From Acidovorax sp. (GTDB lineage: Bacteria; Pseudomonadota; Gammaproteobacteria; Burkholderiales; Burkholderiaceae_C): 64,000 nt of DNA. Each line of letters starts with the position of its first letter. Position 1 is the stretch's first letter. Location: assembly GCF_021287135.1 (NCBI RefSeq), contig NZ_JAJTBB010000036.1, forward strand, positions 1-64,000. The letters run 5' to 3'. A model generated the notes under the pieces. It ran no database searches and was not told the DNA's origin. It was given only the letters and a program-made list of their open reading frames with translations. Made by a program: the position numbers and the translations under genes. Positions 45,695 to 56,118 of this stretch are shown piece by piece.

Positions 45695-47050
45695 TCAGGC
45701 GGAGGCCGCAGCCTGCGGGCCCTTGTTCCGGATCAGTGCCTCAAACTCGGGACGGAAGTGCTTGAGCATGGCGCGCACGGGCATGGCGGCGGCATCACCC
45801 AGCGCACAGATCGTGCGACCCTGGATGTTGTCGGCCACGGAATTGAGCAGGTCCAGGTCGCCTTCGCGGCCCTGGGCATGCTGGATGCGGTCAATGACCC
45901 GCCACATCCAGCCCGTGCCTTCACGGCAGGGCGTGCACTGGCCGCAGGATTCGTGCGAATAAAAGTACGACAGGCGCAGCAGGCTCTCGACCATGCTGCG
46001 GGAGTCGTCCATCACGATCACGGCACCCGAACCCAGCATGGAGCCAGCCTTGGCGATGGAGTCGTAGTCCATCGTGCATTCCATGATGATGGACGCGGGC
46101 AGCACCGGCGCGGACGAGCCGCCGGGAATCACCGCCTTGAGCTGACGGCCCTTGCGCACGCCGCCGGCCAGTTCCAGCAGCTTGGCAAATGGCGTGCCCA
46201 GCGGGATCTCATAGTTGCCGGGCCGCTCCACGTCGCCCGACACCGAAAAGATCTTCGTGCCGCCGTTGTTGGGCTTGCCGCATTCCAGGTAGGCCGGGCC
46301 GCCGTTGCGGATGATCCAGGGCACTGCCGCGAAGGTTTCGGTGTTGTTGATGGTGGTGGGCTTGCCGTACAGGCCGAAGCTGGCCGGGAACGGCGGCTTG
46401 AAGCGCGGTTGGCCCTTCTTGCCTTCCAGCGATTCCAGCAAGGCCGTTTCTTCGCCGCAGATGTACGCGCCGAAGCCATGGGCCGCATGCAGCTGGAAGC
46501 TGAAGCTGCCGCCCAGGATGTTGTCACCCAGGTAGCCGGCCGCGCGGGCTTCTTCCAGGGCGGCTTCAAAGCGCTCGTACGTCTGGAAGATCTCGCCGTG
46601 GATGTAGTTGTAGCCCACGGTGATGCCCATCGCGTACGCCGCGATGATCATGCCTTCGATGACGATGTGCGGGTTGAACTGCAGGATGTCGCGGTCCTTG
46701 CAGGTCCCGGGCTCGCCCTCGTCCGAATTGCAGACCAGGTACTTCTGGCCGGGGAACGAACGGGGCATGAAGCTCCACTTCAGGCCCGTGGGGAAGCCTG
46801 CACCGCCGCGGCCGCGCAAGCCGGACTCCTTGACCGTGGCGATCACCTGGTCCTGGCTGAGCCCTTCGCCACCGTCCTTGCCCAGGATCTTGCGCAGGGC
46901 CTGGTAGCCGCCGCGCGCTTCGTAGTCCTTGAGGCTCCAGTTCGTGCCGTCCAGGCCCGCATAGATCTGCGGGTTGATGTGGCGGTCATGGAAGCAGGTC
47001 TGTACGCCCGTGGCACGGAACTGGGAAAGAATCTGTGCTGCCGTGGTCAT
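45695..47050 (-). CDS. nuoF: NADH-quinone oxidoreductase subunit F
   Basis: A 451-residue subunit that binds NADH and FMN and carries cluster N3. Motifs are [20 protein letters not shown] (NADH site), [17 protein letters not shown] (FMN site), [17 protein letters not shown] and the cluster ligands [13 protein letters not shown] with a fourth Cys in ICALGDAAA. The start at 47050 overlaps the nuoE stop (ATGA). Confidence 0.97.
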   Translation of the reverse strand: MTTAAQILSQFRATGVQTCFHDRHINPQIYAGLDGTNWSLKDYEARGGYQALRKILGKDGGEGLSQDQVIATVKESGLRGRGGAGFPTGLKWSFMPRSFPGQKYLVCNSDEGEPGTCKDRDILQFNPHIVIEGMIIAAYAMGITVGYNYIHGEIFQTYERFEAALEEARAAGYLGDNILGGSFSFQLHAAHGFGAYICGEETALLESLEGKKGQPRFKPPFPASFGLYGKPTTINNTETFAAVPWIIRNGGPAYLECGKPNNGGTKIFSVSGDVERPGNYEIPLGTPFAKLLELAGGVRKGRQLKAVIPGGSSAPVLPASIIMECTMDYDSIAKAGSMLGSGAVIVMDDSRSMVESLLRLSYFYSHESCGQCTPCREGTGWMWRVIDRIQHAQGREGDLDLLNSVADNIQGRTICALGDAAAMPVRAMLKHFRPEFEALIRNKGPQAAASA

Positions 47051-47538
47051 CACTTGCCCTCCGCCGCGCGCAGACCGTCGACCAGCTGGTCCAGCTTGTC
47101 GTTGTCCATGAAGCTGCACATGGTGCGGTCATTGACCAGCATCACCGGTGCATCCGCGCACGCACCCAGGCACTCGCACTGCTGCAAGGTGAACAGGCCG
47201 TCGACCGTGGTCTCGCCCATGGACACGCCCAGCTTCTTTTCCAGGTGGTGCAATGCCTTCTGGCCGTCGCGCAATTGGCACGGCAGGTTGGTGCAGACGT
47301 TCAGCTTGTACTTGCCCACGGGCTGCTGGTTGTACATGTTGTAGAACGTCGTAACTTCGTGCACGGCGATCTGGGGCATGCCGAGGTACTCGGCAATGAC
47401 CGCTTCGCTCTCGGCGCTGACCCAGCCCTCTTCCTGCTGCACGATGGACAGGCAGGCCATCACGGCCGACTGCTTCTGCTCGGGGGGGTACTTGGCCACT
47501 TCGCGCGCAAAACGCGCCTTCGTCGCTTCGGTAATCAT
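47050..47538 (-). CDS. nuoE: NADH-quinone oxidoreductase subunit E
   Basis: A 162-residue thioredoxin-fold [2Fe-2S] subunit paired with NuoF. Cluster ligands lie in [13 protein letters not shown] (two Cys) and [18 protein letters not shown] (two Cys), with the family phrase [19 protein letters not shown]. Overlapping junctions with nuoD upstream and nuoF downstream show tight coupling. Confidence 0.96.
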   Translation of the reverse strand: MITEATKARFAREVAKYPPEQKQSAVMACLSIVQQEEGWVSAESEAVIAEYLGMPQIAVHEVTTFYNMYNQQPVGKYKLNVCTNLPCQLRDGQKALHHLEKKLGVSMGETTVDGLFTLQQCECLGACADAPVMLVNDRTMCSFMDNDKLDQLVDGLRAAEGK

Positions 47539-48788
47539 CGGTCAATCTCTCCGAACACGATGTCCATGGTGCCAATGATGGCCACGGCATCCGCAATCAT
47601 GTGGCCGCGCGCCATTTCATCGAGCGTCGCGAGGTGGGCAAAACCGGGTGCGCGGATCTTCAGGCGGTAGGGCTTGTTGGCGCCGTCGCTCACCAGATAG
47701 ATCCCGAACTCGCCCTTGGGATGCTCCACCGCGGCGTAGGCCTCGCCCTCGGGCACGCGGAAGCCTTCTGTGAAGAGCTTGAAATGGTGGATCAGCTCTT
47801 CCATGTTCGACTTCATGGATTCGCGCGCCGGAGGCGCCACCTTGTGGTTGTCCGTGATCACGGGGCCGGGGTTGGCGCGCAGCCAGTCCACGCACTGCTT
47901 GATGATGCGGTTGGACTCGCGCATTTCCTGCACGCGGACCAGGTAGCGGTCGTAGCAGTCGCCGGTCTTGCCCACGGGGATGTCGAAATCGACGCGGTCG
48001 TACACATCGTAGGGCTGGGTCTTGCGCAGGTCCCAGGCAATGCCGGAGCCACGCAGCATCGGCCCGGTCATGCCCAGGTTGAGCGCACGCTCAGGCGGCA
48101 CGACGCCAATGCCCACGGTGCGCTGCTTCCAGATGCGGTTGTCGGTGAGCAGCGTTTCGTACTCGTCCACGCAGCCGGGGAAACGCTGGGTGAAGTCGTC
48201 AATGAAGTCCAGCAACGAGCCCTGGCGGTTCTGGTTCAGGGCCTCCAGCGCCTTGGCGTTCTTGATCTTGCTGGCCTTGTACTGCGGCATCGAGTCCGGC
48301 AGATCGCGGTACACGCCACCCGGACGGAAGTACGCCGCGTGCATGCGCGCGCCGGAGACGGCCTCGTACATGTCGAACAGGTCTTCGCGCTCGCGGAAGG
48401 TGTAGATCAGGATGGTGGAGCTGCCGCAGTCATTGCCGTGCGAACCCAGCCACATGAGGTGGTTCAGCAGGCGCGTGATTTCCGAGAACATCACCCGGAT
48501 GTACTGCGCGCGCAGGGGCACTTCCAGGCCCAGCAGCTTCTCGATGGCCAGGCAGTAGGCGTGCTCGTTGCACATCATCGACACGTAGTCCAGGCGGTCC
48601 ATGTAGGGCAGCGACTGGATGTAGGTCTTGTGCTCGGCCAGCTTCTCCGTGGCGCGGTGCAGCAGCCCGATGTGCGGGTCGGCGCGCTGCACCACCTCGC
48701 CATCAAGCTCCAGCACCAGGCGCAGCACACCGTGCGCGGCCGGGTGCTGCGGACCAAAGTTCAGGGAATAGTTCTTGATTTCAGCCAT
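47535..48788 (-). CDS. nuoD: NADH-quinone oxidoreductase subunit D
   Basis: A 417-residue subunit derived from the hydrogenase large subunit; with NuoB and NuoH it forms the quinone site. [20 protein letters not shown] at the N-terminus holds the conserved His, and [19 protein letters not shown] and [20 protein letters not shown] are typical. It is a separate protein here, not fused to NuoC as in E. coli, the usual state in betaproteobacteria. Confidence 0.97.
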   Translation of the reverse strand: MAEIKNYSLNFGPQHPAAHGVLRLVLELDGEVVQRADPHIGLLHRATEKLAEHKTYIQSLPYMDRLDYVSMMCNEHAYCLAIEKLLGLEVPLRAQYIRVMFSEITRLLNHLMWLGSHGNDCGSSTILIYTFREREDLFDMYEAVSGARMHAAYFRPGGVYRDLPDSMPQYKASKIKNAKALEALNQNRQGSLLDFIDDFTQRFPGCVDEYETLLTDNRIWKQRTVGIGVVPPERALNLGMTGPMLRGSGIAWDLRKTQPYDVYDRVDFDIPVGKTGDCYDRYLVRVQEMRESNRIIKQCVDWLRANPGPVITDNHKVAPPARESMKSNMEELIHHFKLFTEGFRVPEGEAYAAVEHPKGEFGIYLVSDGANKPYRLKIRAPGFAHLATLDEMARGHMIADAVAIIGTMDIVFGEIDR

Positions 48789-48815
48789 GATGGATCACAT
48801 GAGACGCCGGGCGGC

Positions 48816-49430
48816 TCAGTGCAGGCCTCCGTACTTGTCTTCGCGAATGATGCGCGGGGTGATCTCGCGCGGCTCGATGGACACGGGCTCGTAGACCACG
48901 CGGCGCTGCTCGGTGTCATAGCGCATCTCGACATGGCCGGACAGGGGGAAGTCCTTGCGGAAGGGATGGCCAATGAAACCGTAGTCCGTGAGGATGCGGC
49001 GCAGGTCGTTGTGCCCATCGAACACGATGCCGAACAGGTCAAACGCCTCGCGCTCGTACCAGTTGGCAGAATTCCAGAGGTCGGCCACGGAGGCAATGAC
49101 CGGGAAATCGTCATCCGCGCAGAACACCTTGACCCGCACACGCTGGTTCAAGCTGACCGACAGCAGATGCGACACCACGCAGTAGCGGGCGCCTTCGTGC
49201 ACCCCATCGCCATAGGAGGAATAGTCCACGCCGCACAGGTCCACCAGCTGCTCGAACCGGCAGTCTTGCGCATCGCGCAGCACCCGCATGGCATCGCGGT
49301 AATCCTGGGCCGCCACGACCACGGTAACCTCGTCCAGGGCCAAGGTGACCTGGCGCGCCTTGGAACCCAGCGCAGCGGCAATGGCGTCCTTGAGTTTCTC
49401 AGGCCGAATGGCAACAGGGGTAGTCATCAT
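48816..49430 (-). CDS. nuoC: NADH-quinone oxidoreductase subunit C
   Basis: A 204-residue peripheral subunit (30 kDa family). Diagnostic sequence is [20 protein letters not shown] and [20 protein letters not shown] (about 115–155). The ATG at 49430 is preceded by GAAGGG; a second ATG follows immediately, so the start could be one codon later. It lies seven bases after nuoB. Confidence 0.96.
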   Translation of the reverse strand: MMTTPVAIRPEKLKDAIAAALGSKARQVTLALDEVTVVVAAQDYRDAMRVLRDAQDCRFEQLVDLCGVDYSSYGDGVHEGARYCVVSHLLSVSLNQRVRVKVFCADDDFPVIASVADLWNSANWYEREAFDLFGIVFDGHNDLRRILTDYGFIGHPFRKDFPLSGHVEMRYDTEQRRVVYEPVSIEPREITPRIIREDKYGGLH

Positions 49431-49437
49431 CGACCCT

Positions 49438-49917
49438 TCAGACGCGAGCAATGGTATTGGTACGGCGGATCTTCTGCTGCAGCTGGATGATCCCGTAGAT
49501 CAGCGCCTCGGCAGTGGGCGGGCAACCGGGCACATACACGTCGACAGGAACGATGCGATCACAGCCGCGGACCACGGAGTAGCTGTAGTGGTAGTAGCCA
49601 CCGCCATTGGCGCACGAACCCATGGACAGAACCCAGCGGGGCTCGGACATCTGGTCGTACACCTTGCGCAGGGCGGGCGCCATCTTGTTGCACAGCGTGC
49701 CCGCAACGATCATGAGATCGGACTGGCGCGGGCTGGCACGGAAGACTTCCGCGCCGAAGCGGCCGATGTCATAGCGGGCCGCCGCCGCGTGCATCATCTC
49801 GACGGCACAACAGGCCAGGCCGAACGTCATGGGCCACAGGGAGCCGGTCTTGGCCCAATTCACCACAGAGTCGTAGCTCGTGGTGATGAAGCCTTCCTTC
49901 ATCACGCCTTCAATCAT
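49438..49917 (-). CDS. nuoB: NADH-quinone oxidoreductase subunit B
   Basis: A 159-residue subunit with cluster N2, the last iron–sulfur centre before quinone. The tandem cysteines in [12 protein letters not shown], the Cys in [24 protein letters not shown] and the last ligand in [12 protein letters not shown] are intact. The start at 49917 ([10 protein letters not shown]) is typical. Confidence 0.97.
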   Translation of the reverse strand: MIEGVMKEGFITTSYDSVVNWAKTGSLWPMTFGLACCAVEMMHAAAARYDIGRFGAEVFRASPRQSDLMIVAGTLCNKMAPALRKVYDQMSEPRWVLSMGSCANGGGYYHYSYSVVRGCDRIVPVDVYVPGCPPTAEALIYGIIQLQQKIRRTNTIARV

Positions 49918-49942
49918 TGCATCATCCTTGTTGAGGGCTTGC

Positions 49943-50302
49943 CTATTCCCAGTCCAGGGCACCCTTTTTCCACTCGTAGGCGAAGCCCACGACGAGGATG
50001 GCCAGGAAGATCAGGACCGCAGCAAAGCCGGCAAACCCCACCTCGTGCAGCGTCACGGCCCACGGAAAGAGGAATGCGATTTCGAGATCGAACAGAATGA
50101 AGAGAATGGCAACGAGGTAGTAGCGCACATCGAACTTCATGCGCGCATCCTCGAAGGCCTCAAAGCCGCACTCGTAGGGCGAGTTCTTGGCTGCGTCCGG
50201 GCGGTTGGGGCCGAGGATGTAACCCAACGCCAACGGCACCACCCCGACGGCAATGCCGATCAAGATGAACAAAAGGACGGGGAGGTACTGATCGAGGTTC
50301 AT
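49943..50302 (-). CDS. nuoA: NADH-quinone oxidoreductase subunit A
   Basis: A 119-residue three-helix membrane subunit, first gene of the complex I operon. The loop [20 protein letters not shown] carries the conserved Cys near the quinone cavity, followed by [20 protein letters not shown] with membrane acidic residues. The tRNA-Leu gene ends 72 bases upstream on the same strand, so the operon may be co-transcribed with it or have a short promoter there; none is clear. Confidence 0.96.
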   Translation of the reverse strand: MNLDQYLPVLLFILIGIAVGVVPLALGYILGPNRPDAAKNSPYECGFEAFEDARMKFDVRYYLVAILFILFDLEIAFLFPWAVTLHEVGFAGFAAVLIFLAILVVGFAYEWKKGALDWE

Positions 50303-50374
50303 CTTGAGGAGGTGCTCACCGCTGATGCCTTGCTTGTCAGGACCCCAGCCGGGTCACACAGGCAGGCCTTGTTT

Positions 50375-50459
50375 TGGTGCCGTCGGCGAGACTCGAACTC
50401 GCACAGCTTTCGCCACTACCCCCTCAAGATAGCGTGTCTACCAATTTCACCACGACGGC
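50375..50459 (-). tRNA. tRNA-Leu (anticodon GAG)
   Basis: On the minus strand an 85-base cloverleaf begins GCCGTCGTGGTG and ends GACGGCACCA with encoded CCA. The acceptor stem GCCGTCG pairs with CGACGGC. The D arm has AAATTGGTAGAC, the anticodon stem-loop is CTATC-TTGAGGG-GGTAG (anticodon GAG), the long variable arm is typical of class II tRNA-Leu, and the T arm contains GTTCGAGTC. It reads CUC and CUU codons. It lies between secG and nuoA. Confidence 0.95.
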
Positions 50460-50576
50460 TGATTTTGCATGTATCTGGATGGCATGAGGAGCCTTGCGGC
50501 GTTGGCTTTCCAGACAATCCAGGATTCTACCTCGGAAAAACCCTGCTTCTGCTTACAGGGCTCAATTTCGCGCAGA

Positions 50577-50936
50577 TTATTTGGTCGGGATCTGGGCAGC
50601 ACCAGAGGCCGGCACGGCAGGCGCCGCAGCAGCGTCCGACGCGGCGGCGGCCGGTGCGGCAACCGGCGCTTCCAGCACGCTGCCCGAGCTGGTGGGGCGG
50701 GCGTTGCCAAAGTAGGCCAGGGCCAGCGTCGCACAAAAGAACACCGCCGCCAGCACCGCGGTGGTGCGCGACAGGAAGTTGGCACTGCCGCTGGCGCCAA
50801 ACAGGCTGCCGGAACTGCCGCTGCCGAAGGCCGCCCCCATGTCGGCCCCCTTGCCGTGCTGGACGAGCACCAGACCAATCATCCCCAGGGCTGCGATCAT
50901 CTGCACAGCCAAGACCAAGTTCACGATCACGTTCAT
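50577..50936 (-). CDS. secG: Protein translocase subunit SecG
   Basis: A 119-residue subunit of the SecYEG channel. Two membrane helices flank the conserved loop: VLAVQMIAALGMIGLVLVQH, then GKGADMGAAFGSGSSGSLFG, then FLSRTTAVLAAVFFCATLAL. An Ala/Pro-rich tail ends the protein. The start at 50936 (MNVIVNLVLA) fits the family. It follows tpiA by 37 bases, the usual order. Confidence 0.93.
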   Translation of the reverse strand: MNVIVNLVLAVQMIAALGMIGLVLVQHGKGADMGAAFGSGSSGSLFGASGSANFLSRTTAVLAAVFFCATLALAYFGNARPTSSGSVLEAPVAAPAAAASDAAAAPAVPASGAAQIPTK

Positions 50937-50973
50937 TCTTTGTTCACTCCGGATTGAATAGTTGCAGGGCGCC

Positions 50974-51723
50974 TCAGCGGGCGGCCCCGATGATTTGCAG
51001 GAAGTCCGCGGCTTTGAGGGATGCGCCCCCGACCAGGCCGCCGTCGATGTCCGGCTGGGCCAGCAGCTGGGCTGCATTGGCCGCATTCATGCTGCCACCG
51101 TACAGCAGGCGGATGCGGTCGGCGTGCTCGCTGGCCGCCGCCAGTTGCGCGCGCAGCACGGCATGCACGGCCTGCGCCTGTTCCGGCGACGCCGTGCGGC
51201 CGGTGCCGATCGCCCAGACCGGCTCGTACGCCACCACCACTTCACTGATGCAATGCCCGTTCAAGTGGATCACTGCGGCCAGCTGCCGCTTGACCACGGC
51301 CTCGGTCTGGCCGGACTCGCGCTCTTGCAGGGTCTCGCCCACGCAGACGATGGGCGTTATGCCGGCGGCCAGCGCGCGCTGGGCCTTCTCGGCCACCACG
51401 GCATCCGTCTCGCCGTGGTATTGCCGGCGCTCCGAATGCCCCGCCAGCGTGTAGCGCACGCCAAAATCCTTGAGCATGGCCGCAGACACCTCGCCGGTGT
51501 AGGCGCCCGCGTCGTGCTGCGAGACATCTTGCGCCGCCACCGCAATGACCGACCCGAAGACGGCCGCCTGGACCTGCGCCAGATACGGTGCCGGCACGGC
51601 CACCGCGACGTCGCAGGCCGCCTCGGCCAGGCCCGCGACCAGGCCTTTGAGCAACGCGTCGTTGACAGCCAGGCTGCCGTTCATCTTCCAGTTGCCGGCA
51701 ATGAGTTTTTTCTTGCTTTTCAT
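50974..51723 (-). CDS. tpiA: Triosephosphate isomerase
   Basis: A 249-residue TIM barrel interconverting dihydroxyacetone phosphate and glyceraldehyde-3-phosphate (EC 5.3.1.1). It has AGNWKMNGS (catalytic Lys), the catalytic His in [14 protein letters not shown], the catalytic Glu in [17 protein letters not shown] and the phosphate loop [12 protein letters not shown]. It starts two bases after the quinone oxidoreductase stop, indicating co-transcription. Confidence 0.96.
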   Translation of the reverse strand: MKSKKKLIAGNWKMNGSLAVNDALLKGLVAGLAEAACDVAVAVPAPYLAQVQAAVFGSVIAVAAQDVSQHDAGAYTGEVSAAMLKDFGVRYTLAGHSERRQYHGETDAVVAEKAQRALAAGITPIVCVGETLQERESGQTEAVVKRQLAAVIHLNGHCISEVVVAYEPVWAIGTGRTASPEQAQAVHAVLRAQLAAASEHADRIRLLYGGSMNAANAAQLLAQPDIDGGLVGGASLKAADFLQIIGAAR

Positions 51724-51725
51724 GG

Positions 51726-52712
51726 TCACCACGTCAAAACGATCTTGCCGATGTGCTGGTTCGACTCCATCAAGGCATGGGCCTTGGCAGCCTCCGCCGC
51801 GGCAAAGGTGCTGTGGATCACAGGACGCACCTTCCCCGCCTCCAGCAACGGCCACACATGTTCGCGCAGGGCGCGGGCGATGGCGCCCTTGAACGCCACC
51901 GGGCGCGGGCGCAAGGTCGAGCCCGTGATGGCGAGACGGCGCCGCAGCACCAACCCAGCGTTGAAATCGCTCTTCACCCCGCCTTGCACGGCAATGATGA
52001 CGAGCCGGCCATCCTCGGCCAGGCACTCCACCTCGCGCGCCACGTAGTCACCGGCGACCATGTCCAGCACCACGTCCACGCCCCGCCCCTGCGTGATGCG
52101 CCGAGATTCGGCCACGAAGTCCTGGGTCTTGTAGTTGATGGCGTGGTGCGCGCCCAGTTGCAGACAGGCCGCGCACTTGGCGTCGCTTCCCGCCGTGGCC
52201 AGGACCGTCGCGCCCATCGCCCGCGCCAATTGCACGGCCGTGACGCCAATGCCACTGGTTCCACCCTGCACCAACAGGCTCTCGCCCGGCTGTAGACGCC
52301 CGCGGTCAAACACGTTGCTCCACACAGTGAAGAAGGTCTCGGGCAGCGAGGCCGCCTCGACATCGCTGAAGCCCTGGGGCACCGGAAGGCACTGCGCAAC
52401 CGGCGCAACGCACCATTGCGCATACCCACCGCCAGCCAACAGGGCGCAGACCCTGTCGCCCACCTTCAGGCCCGCCTCCGCCATCGCAGCAGCATCGCCG
52501 GACTCCACCACGCCCGCAACCTCCAGGCCCGGCAGATCGGAAGTGCCGGGGGGTGGTGCGTAGTGCCCTTTGCGCTGAAGCACGTCCGGCCGGTTGATGC
52601 CACTGGCAGCAACACGGATCAGCACTTCGCCAGCACCGGGCTGCGGCACGGGGCGCTCGCCCAGGCGCAACACCTCCGGAGCCCCGAAGGACGTGATCTC
52701 GACAGCTTGCAT
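51726..52712 (-). CDS. NAD(P)H quinone oxidoreductase, zinc-independent MDR family
   Basis: A 328-residue medium-chain reductase of the Qor/PIG3 type. [20 protein letters not shown] starts it. [27 protein letters not shown] and the Rossmann motif [19 protein letters not shown] (about 147–165) follow. The zinc ligands of alcohol dehydrogenases are missing, so it likely reduces quinones or enones with NADPH. It is first in the run qor–tpiA–secG. Confidence 0.9.
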   Translation of the reverse strand: MQAVEITSFGAPEVLRLGERPVPQPGAGEVLIRVAASGINRPDVLQRKGHYAPPPGTSDLPGLEVAGVVESGDAAAMAEAGLKVGDRVCALLAGGGYAQWCVAPVAQCLPVPQGFSDVEAASLPETFFTVWSNVFDRGRLQPGESLLVQGGTSGIGVTAVQLARAMGATVLATAGSDAKCAACLQLGAHHAINYKTQDFVAESRRITQGRGVDVVLDMVAGDYVAREVECLAEDGRLVIIAVQGGVKSDFNAGLVLRRRLAITGSTLRPRPVAFKGAIARALREHVWPLLEAGKVRPVIHSTFAAAEAAKAHALMESNQHIGKIVLTW

Positions 52713-52743
52713 GTCGGACTCCTTGAACAGTCGGTTATTTGAA

Positions 52744-52806
52744 GTGTTTTTGGCCTCTTGCGCTTATCCAGTAAGCGCAAGAAGCTACAAAAACAATAGC
52801 AAATAT
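52744..52806. repeat. Palindromic repeat family A, copy A5, between pnp and qor
   Basis: TCTTGCGCTTA (52756–52766 region), a five-base loop, then TAAGCGCAAGA form a perfect 11-bp stem. Flanking GTTTTTG and CAAAAAC extend the pairing. It sits in the gap between the pnp stop and the start of the next gene and may end or protect the pnp transcript. It is the most perfect palindrome of the family. Confidence 0.78.
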
Positions 52807-52809
52807 CGA

Positions 52810-55059
52810 TCAGCCAGCCATCTGGCCCGAACCGTCGGACGACGGCACGGCTTGTTGCTGTTGTTGCTGCTGCTGTTCCACCGGCTGGCGGTTGTTGTCG
52901 CGAGCATGGTCGCGGCGCGGTTCGCGGTCGCCGCGCTCGGCTGGTGCCGGGCGGTCGCTGCCTGCGGGACGGTCGGCCAGAGCCTTCATCGACAGCTTCA
53001 CGCGGCCCTTTTCGTCCGTTTCCAGGACCTTGACCTTCACGATCTGGCCTTCGGTGAGGTAGTCCGACACCTTCTCCACCCGCTCATGGGCGATCTGGCT
53101 GATGTGCAGGAGCCCATCCTTGCCAGGCAGCAGGTTGATCAGCGCGCCGAAGTCCAGGATCTTGGTCACGGGGCCTTCATACACCTTGCCAATCTCGACT
53201 TCGGCCGTGATCTGCTCGATGCGGCGCTTGGCCTCGTCGGCCTTGGCGGCGTCGGTGGCGGCGATGGTGATCGTGCCGTCTTCCTCGATGTTGATCTGGC
53301 AGCCCGTCTCTTCCGTCAAGGCGCGGATCACTGCACCGCCCTTGCCGATCACGTCGCGGATCTTCTCGGGGTTGATCTTCATGGTGTAGAGCTTGGGCGC
53401 GAAGCTGGACACTTCGGTCTTGGCTTCGCCCATGGCGTCCTGCATCTTGCCCAGGATGTGCATGCGCGCTTCCTTGGCCTGGGCCAGCGCCACCTGCATG
53501 ATTTCCTTGGTGATGCCCTGGAGCTTGATGTCCCTCTGCAGGGCGGTGATGCCGTTGGTCGTACCAGCCACCTTGAAGTCCATGTCGCCCAGATGGTCCT
53601 CATCCCCCAGGATGTCGGTCAGCACGGCGAAGCGGTTGTCTTCCTTGATCAGGCCCATGGCGATGCCGGCCACGTGCGCCTTCATGGGCACGCCCGCATC
53701 CATCAGCGACAGGCAGCCGCCGCACACGGAAGCCATCGAGGAGGAGCCGTTCGATTCGGTGATTTCCGACACCACACGCATGGTGTAGGGGAACTCTTCC
53801 TTCGTCGGCAGCACGGCCACCAGGGCGCGCTTGGCCAGGCGGCCGTGGCCGATTTCGCGGCGCTTGGTGGAGCCCATGCGGCCCACTTCGCCGGTGGCAA
53901 AGGGAGGCATGTTGTAGTGGAACATGAAGCGGTCTTCGAACTCGCCAGCCAGCGCGTCGATGCGCTGCGCGTCGCGCTCGGTGCCCAGCGTGGAGATCAC
54001 CAGCGCCTGGGTTTCACCGCGCGTGAACAGGGCCGAACCGTGCGTGCGGGGCAGCACGCTGTTGCGGATCTCGATGGGGCGCACGGTGCGCGTGTCGCGG
54101 CCGTCGATGCGGGGCTCGCCCGCCAGGATCTGGCTGCGCACGATCTTGGCTTCGATCTCGAACAGCAGGCCTTCGACCTTCACGGAATCAAATTCCACGC
54201 CTTCGGCCTTGAGCGACGCGAACACCGAAGCCGTGGCTTCGCGCAGCGCGTGCGTACGGGCCTGCTTGCTGCGGATCTGGTAGGCGGCACGCAGTTTTTC
54301 CTCGGCCAGGCCCGTGACCTTGGCGATGAAGGGCTCGTCCTTGGCGGGCGCCTGCCAGTCCCACACGGGCTTGCCGGCCTCGCGCACCAGTTCGTGGATG
54401 GCGTTGATGGCGATCTTGCCCTGCTCGTGGCCGAACACCACGGCGCCCAGCATGACGTCTTCAGACAGCTGCTGCGCTTCGGACTCGACCATCAACACGG
54501 CAGCTTCGGTGCCGGCGACGACCAGGTCCATCTGCGAATTCTTGCGGGCCGTCTGGCCCGGGTTCAGCACATATTCGCCGTTGATGTAACCCACGCGCGC
54601 AGCGCCAATAGGGCCGTTGAACGGGATGCCCGAGATCGACAGCGCGGCGCTGGTGGCGATCATGGCGGCGATGTCGGCGTCCACTTCGGGGTTCAGCGAG
54701 ATGGTGTGGATGACCACATGCACATCGTTGTAGAAGCCTTCGGGGAACAGCGGACGGATGGGACGGTCGATCAGGCGGCTGGTCAGCGTTTCAAGTTCGC
54801 TGGGCTTCGCTTCGCGCTTGAAGAAGCTGCCGGGGATCTTGCCGGCGGCGTAGGTCTTCTCGATGTAGTCCACCGTCAGGGGGAAGAAGTCCTGGCCAGC
54901 CTTGGCGATCTTGGAACCCACCACGGTGGCCAGCACCACGGTGTCGTCGATGTTCACCAGCACAGCGCCGGAGGCCTGGCGGGCGATCTCGCCGGTTTCC
55001 ATGACGACGGTCTTGTCGCCCCATTGGAATGACTTGGTGACCTTGTTGAAAATGCTCAT
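52810..55059 (-). CDS. pnp: Polyribonucleotide nucleotidyltransferase (PNPase)
   Basis: A 749-residue exoribonuclease that degrades RNA 3' to 5' using phosphate (EC 2.7.7.8) and joins the degradosome. It has two RNase PH domains ([11 protein letters not shown] early; the second with [14 protein letters not shown] near 400 and [18 protein letters not shown]), then the KH domain [20 protein letters not shown] (about 560–580). The S1 domain follows ([20 protein letters not shown]). The tail is charged with a run of eight Gln. The start at 55059 has AGGAGCTGAAC. Codons 9–15 repeat exactly a 17-base sequence of the leader hairpin, suggesting RNA-based autoregulation. Confidence 0.97.
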   Translation of the reverse strand: MSIFNKVTKSFQWGDKTVVMETGEIARQASGAVLVNIDDTVVLATVVGSKIAKAGQDFFPLTVDYIEKTYAAGKIPGSFFKREAKPSELETLTSRLIDRPIRPLFPEGFYNDVHVVIHTISLNPEVDADIAAMIATSAALSISGIPFNGPIGAARVGYINGEYVLNPGQTARKNSQMDLVVAGTEAAVLMVESEAQQLSEDVMLGAVVFGHEQGKIAINAIHELVREAGKPVWDWQAPAKDEPFIAKVTGLAEEKLRAAYQIRSKQARTHALREATASVFASLKAEGVEFDSVKVEGLLFEIEAKIVRSQILAGEPRIDGRDTRTVRPIEIRNSVLPRTHGSALFTRGETQALVISTLGTERDAQRIDALAGEFEDRFMFHYNMPPFATGEVGRMGSTKRREIGHGRLAKRALVAVLPTKEEFPYTMRVVSEITESNGSSSMASVCGGCLSLMDAGVPMKAHVAGIAMGLIKEDNRFAVLTDILGDEDHLGDMDFKVAGTTNGITALQRDIKLQGITKEIMQVALAQAKEARMHILGKMQDAMGEAKTEVSSFAPKLYTMKINPEKIRDVIGKGGAVIRALTEETGCQINIEEDGTITIAATDAAKADEAKRRIEQITAEVEIGKVYEGPVTKILDFGALINLLPGKDGLLHISQIAHERVEKVSDYLTEGQIVKVKVLETDEKGRVKLSMKALADRPAGSDRPAPAERGDREPRRDHARDNNRQPVEQQQQQQQQAVPSSDGSGQMAG

Positions 55060-55080
55060 GTTCAGCTCCTGTTTTAATAG

Positions 55081-55098
55081 CTGGCAGCGCGCTGCCAG
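55081..55098 (-). promoter_or_regulatory. Perfect palindrome in the pnp leader
   Basis: CTGGCAGCGCGCTGCCAG is an 18-base perfect inverted repeat, about 20–40 bases upstream of the pnp start and close to the ribosome site. As RNA it folds into a 7-bp stem with a four-base loop. In E. coli an RNase III-cut leader hairpin controls pnp; this one could serve a similar role. Confidence 0.6.
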
Positions 55099-55130
55099 AT
55101 TGGGATGGAGGGCAATTCAGAACACGATGC

Positions 55131-55181
55131 CATTCCAATGGGGCGCAGCGGCCAGCGGCTGGCGCGCCCCATTGGAATGAC
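55131..55181 (-). promoter_or_regulatory. pnp leader hairpin with alternative partner in the pnp coding region
   Basis: In the mRNA sense, GTCATTCCAATGGGGCG (55181–55165) is followed 17–18 bases later by GCGCCCCATTGGAATG (55146–55131), a 16-bp perfect stem. The first arm recurs exactly (17 of 17 bases) at 55033–55017, inside pnp codons 9–15. The second arm can therefore pair either with the leader arm or with the coding sequence across the start codon. The two structures exclude each other, the layout of a riboregulatory switch. Confidence 0.6.
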
Positions 55182-55212
55182 ACAGCTTCGCTCTGTTTTG
55201 CGGCTCCGAAGT

Positions 55213-55250
55213 AAAAAACGCCTGAGCTAGCGGACTAACCCAGGCGTTCT
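55213..55250 (-). terminator. rpsO terminator
   Basis: On the minus strand AACGCCTG (55248–55241) pairs with CAGGCGTT (55224–55217), followed by a T-run (55218–55213). It lies 16 bases after the rpsO stop and before the pnp leader. It should separate rpsO from pnp in part, with read-through feeding pnp. Confidence 0.75.
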
Positions 55251-55265
55251 TGCATGCTGCAAAGA

Positions 55266-55532
55266 TTACTTGCGCAGACCCAGCTTGGCAATCAGCGCGG
55301 TGTAACGGTCAGCGTCCTTGGCCTTCAGGTAGTCCAGCAGCTTGCGGCGGCGGCTCACCATCCGCAGCAGGCCACGGCGACCGTGGTGGTCCTTGGCGTG
55401 GGTCTTGAAGTGGGGCGTCAGTTCGTTGATGCGAGCGGTCAGCAGAGCCACCTGGACTTCTGGACTGCCCGTATCGTTGGCAGAACGAGCGTTGGCCTTG
55501 ACGACCTCGGCCTTGATGGAAGATGCGATCAT
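55266..55532 (-). CDS. rpsO: 30S ribosomal protein S15
   Basis: An 88-residue small-subunit protein that binds the 16S rRNA three-way junction. [20 protein letters not shown] and the signature [20 protein letters not shown] are unmistakable. AAGGAAAACC precedes the ATG at 55532. The pair rpsO–pnp is widespread. Confidence 0.97.
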   Translation of the reverse strand: MIASSIKAEVVKANARSANDTGSPEVQVALLTARINELTPHFKTHAKDHHGRRGLLRMVSRRRKLLDYLKAKDADRYTALIAKLGLRK

Positions 55533-55550
55533 TGGTTTTCCTTGGTGACA

Positions 55551-55571
55551 GGCCCGAACAGCGTGCGGGCC
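55551..55571 (-). promoter_or_regulatory. rpsO leader hairpin
   Basis: On the minus strand GGCCCG (55571–55566) pairs with CGGGCC (55556–55551), about 20 bases before the rpsO start. S15 represses its own mRNA through leader structures in several bacteria, but the forms differ between groups, so this role is only a suggestion. Confidence 0.4.
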
Positions 55572-55725
55572 CTGGGTTTTTACTTGCGCCAGCGGCTGGA
55601 AAGGCTGCGGGCGTGCGTCTTGCACCGTGCAAAACCCAGGGATTATAACTCTGATTGACATTTGCCCCGTTGCCAAGCCTGCGCGCCCGGCCATACTGGC
55701 ACGACCATCCGAGGGAAACGCGCCC

Positions 55726-56040
55726 ATGAAACACCACACCACCACCTCCTTGCCAACAGGCCCTTCACCTCTTACGAAACAGCGATGGCTCCCGTTTGCT
55801 GCGGCCTGCATCCTCGTGGCAGGCACACTGGCTGGCGCTGCGCCCGCGTCCGCCAGAACGAAAGGCGCCCACCCAACGGCGGCTGACTCCGCTCCAGCGG
55901 CAAAAAAGAAAGGCGTCAGCAAGGTGACTCACCAACGCAGCAGCTCCGAGGAAACGTCGGCCGAGCACGACCGCCGCATGTACCGCGAGTGCAAGGGGCT
56001 GCACAACGCGGGCGCCTGCAGGGGCTACACGCGCAAATAA
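55726..56040 (+). CDS. Small secreted protein of unknown function
   Basis: A 104-residue protein with a charged N-terminus, one hydrophobic signal ([19 protein letters not shown], cleavage near ASA), an Ala/Lys-rich middle and a conserved-looking tail, [20 protein letters not shown], with two Cys that could form a disulfide. The start at 55726 has GAGGGA nearby. It is divergent from rpsO and lies 78 bases before the pilin operon, but no pilin features are present. Family not recognised. Confidence 0.6.
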   Translation: MKHHTTTSLPTGPSPLTKQRWLPFAAACILVAGTLAGAAPASARTKGAHPTAADSAPAAKKKGVSKVTHQRSSSEETSAEHDRRMYRECKGLHNAGACRGYTRK

Positions 56041-56118
56041 CGCCATTCGTCACGGCGGCGGCACCACTTGTCGCGGGTACTGGATGGAAGCGATCGGAGA
56101 CTTCTTACGATCGCAGCC

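Noticed and set aside
50303-50374. A separate promoter for the complex I operon
   Set aside because: The 72 bases between tRNA-Leu and nuoA hold no clear −35/−10 pair; co-transcription is equally possible.
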